DNA of 8,087 nt from Microcystis sp. T1-4 (GTDB taxonomy: Bacteria > Cyanobacteriota > Cyanobacteriia > Cyanobacteriales > Microcystaceae): the NCBI RefSeq assembly GCF_000297435.1, contig NZ_CAIP01000226.1, forward strand, positions 1 to 8,087. Direction: 5' to 3'. Position 1 is the stretch's first letter. Every line of letters begins with the position of its first letter. The position numbers and the translations under genes were made by a program. A model generated the notes under the pieces. It saw nothing but the letters and a program-made list of their open reading frames with translations. It ran no database searches and was not told where the DNA came from. Below, piece by piece: positions 6,927-8,087 of this stretch.

Positions 6927-6955
6927 ATCCTAACGTCTTTATAGATTCTAGTCAA
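6927..6955 (-). promoter_or_regulatory. Sigma-70-type promoter for ndhR and probably the operon
   Basis: On the minus strand the -35 is TTGACT (6950-6955) and the -10 is TAGGAT (6927-6932), separated by exactly 17 nt. Transcription should start near 6920, about 35 nt before the TTG of ndhR. No comparable promoter is visible in the 46 nt between ndhR and ndhF3, so this is the best candidate for driving the whole leftward cluster. Confidence 0.65.
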
Positions 6956-6987
6956 TTAACTTTTTGATAAATATAGACTCTACTAGA
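6941..6987. promoter_or_regulatory. Candidate LysR operator sites around the promoter
   Basis: Two dyad-like elements flank or overlap the -35 box. ATAG-N8-CAAT at 6941-6956 is one base from the ATAG-N8-CTAT form I recall for NdhR. Further upstream, overlapping palindromes TAGACTCTA (6974-6982) and TCTACTAGA (6979-6987) are centred about 60 nt before the predicted start point, where LysR proteins often bind. The motif is recalled rather than computed, so this remains tentative. Confidence 0.3.
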
Positions 6988-7029
6988 TATAACCGCAGCT
7001 TAAGACCTTTTGTAGCTGTCAGCTTTTTT

Positions 7030-7123
7030 CTCCCTCCTCCCCTCCTCTCCACTCCCACACTCCCGCACTCCCCCATTACCCCATCTCCCCCACTCCCCCA
7101 TTACCCCATTCTCCCCACTCCCC
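7030..7123. repeat. C-rich short tandem repeat tract
   Basis: This 94-base stretch is almost free of G on the plus strand and is built of variants of CCCCATT, CCCCACT and CTCCC. The 19-mer CACTCCCCCATTACCCCAT occurs twice, at 7066-7084 and 7091-7109. It resembles the short tandemly repeated heptamers of cyanobacterial spacers. A frame passing through it (6964-7209, plus) translates to a Pro/Ser/Thr-rich low-complexity string and is not a gene. Confidence 0.8.
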
Positions 7124-7155
7124 AATTCATCATTCATAATTCATCATTCATAATT
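7124..7155. repeat. 14-bp tandem repeat AATTCATCATTCAT, two copies plus a partial
   Basis: Exact units lie at 7124-7137 and 7138-7151, followed by the partial AATT at 7152-7155. The tract abuts the C-rich repeat and ends just before the likely -10 element of the Uma2 gene, so copy changes would alter the upstream promoter region. Confidence 0.85.
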
Positions 7156-7162
7156 ATCTTGC

Positions 7163-7168
7163 TACAAT
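7163..7168 (+). promoter_or_regulatory. Possible -10 element of the Uma2 gene
   Basis: TACAAT matches the consensus in five of six positions. The hexamer 17 nt upstream, TTCATC, is a poor -35 and lies in the 14-bp tandem repeat. The predicted leader would be about 27 nt, with no clear Shine-Dalgarno before the ATG at 7202. Confidence 0.35.
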
Positions 7169-7201
7169 CAAAAAACAACCATCTATTAAAATTAAAAGAC
7201 A

Positions 7202-7912
7202 ATGGTTAGTTATCTTGATATTGACGACGATCTTCTTTTCCCCGATAGTGATGGTCAACCGATGGCAGATAATACCGAACAATATGAGTGGATTGTTAAA
7301 ATTAAGGAGAATTTAGAAATTATCTTTGCCGATGACCCTAGGGTGTTTATTGCTGGAGATTTACTCTGGTATCCTCTGCGTTCTACTTTGGTTTCACCGG
7401 TTGCTCCCGATGTGATGGTAGCTTTTGGCCGTCCCAAAGGACGAAGGGGTTCCTATCGTCAATGGCAGGAGGAAAATATCGCTCCTCAAGTGGTTTTTGA
7501 AATTCTATCACCGAAGAATACAAAAGCAGAAATGAGTCGAAAATTAGAGTTTTATGACACCTATAGTGTAGAAGAATACTATTTATATAACCCGATGCGC
7601 TGTCGTTTACAAGGTTGGCAAAGACAGGGAGAAAATTTAAGAGAAATTATCCCCATCAATGACTGGATAAGTCCCCGCTTAGGTATGCGTTTTATCTGGG
7701 ATAAATCTAGTTTAGAATTGTACCGTCCCGATGGAGAGAAATTTTTAACAACTGTTGAGTTAGAGTCTCAAATGCGTCAAGAAAAGAAACGCGCTGATAA
7801 AGAAAAGAAACGCGCTGATAAAGAAAAGAAACGTGCCGATAAAGAAAAAAAACGTGCGGATCGACTAGCGGAACGCTTACAGGCGTTAGGATTAACCTTA
7901 GAAGAAGAATAA
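7202..7912 (+). CDS. Uma2 family (DUF820) putative PD-(D/E)XK nuclease
   Basis: This 236-residue protein belongs to the Uma2 family, which is heavily multiplied in cyanobacteria and has a restriction-endonuclease-like fold. The core motifs are present: Asp70 in APDVMVAF, Glu100 in VVFEILSPKN, and Lys114 in SRKLEFYDTYSVEEYYLYNP. An active site is therefore plausible, but the cellular role of the family is not established. The C-terminus (194-221) is four units of the heptad EKKRADK, a charged segment likely to form a coiled coil or long helix, ending in LTLEEE. The gene is on the opposite strand to the carbon-uptake cluster and shares no promoter with it, so no functional link is implied. No transposase or partner gene adjoins it. 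The ATG is followed by a typical family N-terminus, although no good ribosome site is seen. Confidence 0.85.
   Translation: MVSYLDIDDDLLFPDSDGQPMADNTEQYEWIVKIKENLEIIFADDPRVFIAGDLLWYPLRSTLVSPVAPDVMVAFGRPKGRRGSYRQWQEENIAPQVVFEILSPKNTKAEMSRKLEFYDTYSVEEYYLYNPMRCRLQGWQRQGENLREIIPINDWISPRLGMRFIWDKSSLELYRPDGEKFLTTVELESQMRQEKKRADKEKKRADKEKKRADKEKKRADRLAERLQALGLTLEEE
7781..7864 (+). repeat. 21-bp coding tandem repeat, four units (EKKRADK)
   Basis: Units start at 7781, 7802, 7823 and 7844. The first two are identical over 21 bases; the third differs at two silent third positions and the fourth at three silent positions plus its last codon (Lys to Arg). The gradient suggests recent duplication at the 5' end, and each change in unit number keeps the frame. 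Confidence 0.9.
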
Positions 7913-7943
7913 TACCATGCCATTACTTTGGAAAAATGGTATT
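7911..7943. repeat. Inverted repeat directly after the Uma2 gene
   Basis: AATACCAT (7911-7918), overlapping the stop codon, pairs perfectly with ATGGTATT (7936-7943) across a 17-nt loop. The stem is AT-rich and the nearest T-run (7950-7955) is six bases further on, so it is at best a weak terminator for the Uma2 transcript. Confidence 0.4.
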
Positions 7944-7989
7944 TAGATTAAGTTTTTTCATAGGTTATTAGTAAACAATAATCAGTGAA

Positions 7990-8003
7990 CTGATAACTGA
8001 TAA
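7990..8003. repeat. CTGATAA tandem heptamer, two units
   Basis: Exact units at 7990-7996 and 7997-8003 follow a degenerate CAGTGAA. This is a familiar short tandem repeat style of cyanobacterial spacers. It overlaps the start of the right 14-bp inverted repeat. Confidence 0.6.
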
Positions 8004-8013
8004 GTAGGTAGGC
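8000..8013. repeat. Right copy of a 14-bp inverted repeat
   Basis: ATAAGTAGGTAGGC is the exact reverse complement of 86-99. See the left copy for interpretation. Confidence 0.5.
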
Positions 8014-8032
8014 GTTAAAAATTATCAGATGT

Positions 8033-8087
8033 CCCCCTTATTAAGGGGGGATCCCCCCGCCTATCGGCACCCCCCTTATCAAGGGGG
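8033..8087. repeat. C5TT...AAG5 palindrome array, cut by the window end
   Basis: Three hairpin-forming palindromes lie in 55 bases. CCCCCTT-ATT-AAGGGGG is at 8033-8049, GGGGGGATCCCCCC at 8045-8058 overlaps it, and CCCCCTT-ATC-AAGGGGG is at 8071-8087. The two similar units are separated by a short spacer. The array probably continues beyond the window. It resembles the CCCCCTTA...AAGGGGG repeats dispersed in Microcystis-like genomes (recall). Confidence 0.75.

Noticed and set aside
6964..7209. Plus-strand 81-codon frame before the Uma2 gene
   Set aside because: It runs through the C-rich and AATTCATCATTCAT repeats, gives a Pro/Ser/Thr low-complexity product, and overlaps the likely Uma2 promoter. 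The small overlap with the Uma2 start is incidental.
7255..7437. Minus-strand 60-codon frame inside the Uma2 gene
   Set aside because: Antisense shadow of the conserved nuclease core.
86..8013. Composite transposon bounded by the 14-bp inverted repeats
   Set aside because: There is no transposase or integrase in the window and no visible target-site duplication, and each copy lies in a zone of common dispersed repeats.
8033..8087. CRISPR array at the right edge
   Set aside because: Units are palindromic and only about 17 bp, with irregular spacing and no unique spacers of constant length. This is a hairpin repeat, not CRISPR.

Overview
The window looks like chromosome of a chroococcalean cyanobacterium, and the repeat style resembles Microcystis. 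The evidence is: genes for the CO2-uptake form of photosynthetic complex I (NDH-1MS), four HIP1 octamers (GCGATCGC), an Uma2-family gene, and intergenic spacers filled with the GC-hairpin, CCCCATT-type and CTGATAA-type repeats common in such genomes. The genus is an inference from style, not from a marker gene.

Layout. Bases 1-252 are non-coding: a 65-bp double-hairpin repeat, a compound hairpin, and a clear intrinsic terminator pointing leftward. Bases 253-6885 hold five minus-strand genes. In transcription order they are a TTG-started LysR regulator (NdhR/CcmR type), ndhF3, a Tat-signal beta-carbonic anhydrase, ndhD3 and cupA. Gaps are 46, 80, 78 and 57 nt, using an ATG start for ndhD3. A good sigma-70-type promoter (TTGACT, 17 nt, TAGGAT) lies just upstream of the regulator, and the terminator lies 20 nt after cupA. 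The simplest reading is one five-gene transcript. Bases 6886-7201 hold that promoter, possible operators and C-rich and A/T-rich tandem repeats. Bases 7202-7912 carry a plus-strand Uma2 (DUF820) gene with a 21-bp coding tandem repeat. Bases 7913-8087 contain more hairpins and repeats.

How the genes work together. NdhD3 and NdhF3 are the antiporter-like membrane subunits that distinguish the low-CO2-inducible NDH-1MS complex. CupA is its CO2-hydration subunit, which converts CO2 to bicarbonate using ferredoxin-driven electron flow and proton pumping. The LysR protein is the expected carbon-status regulator. The unusual points are the beta-carbonic anhydrase gene between ndhF3 and ndhD3, and the absence of cupS after cupA, where a terminator closes the operon. 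The carbonic anhydrase has a twin-arginine signal, so it probably acts on the lumenal or periplasmic side while CupA works on the cytoplasmic side. That suggests a recapture cycle across the thylakoid membrane. This is the most interesting biology here, although every component belongs to a known family.
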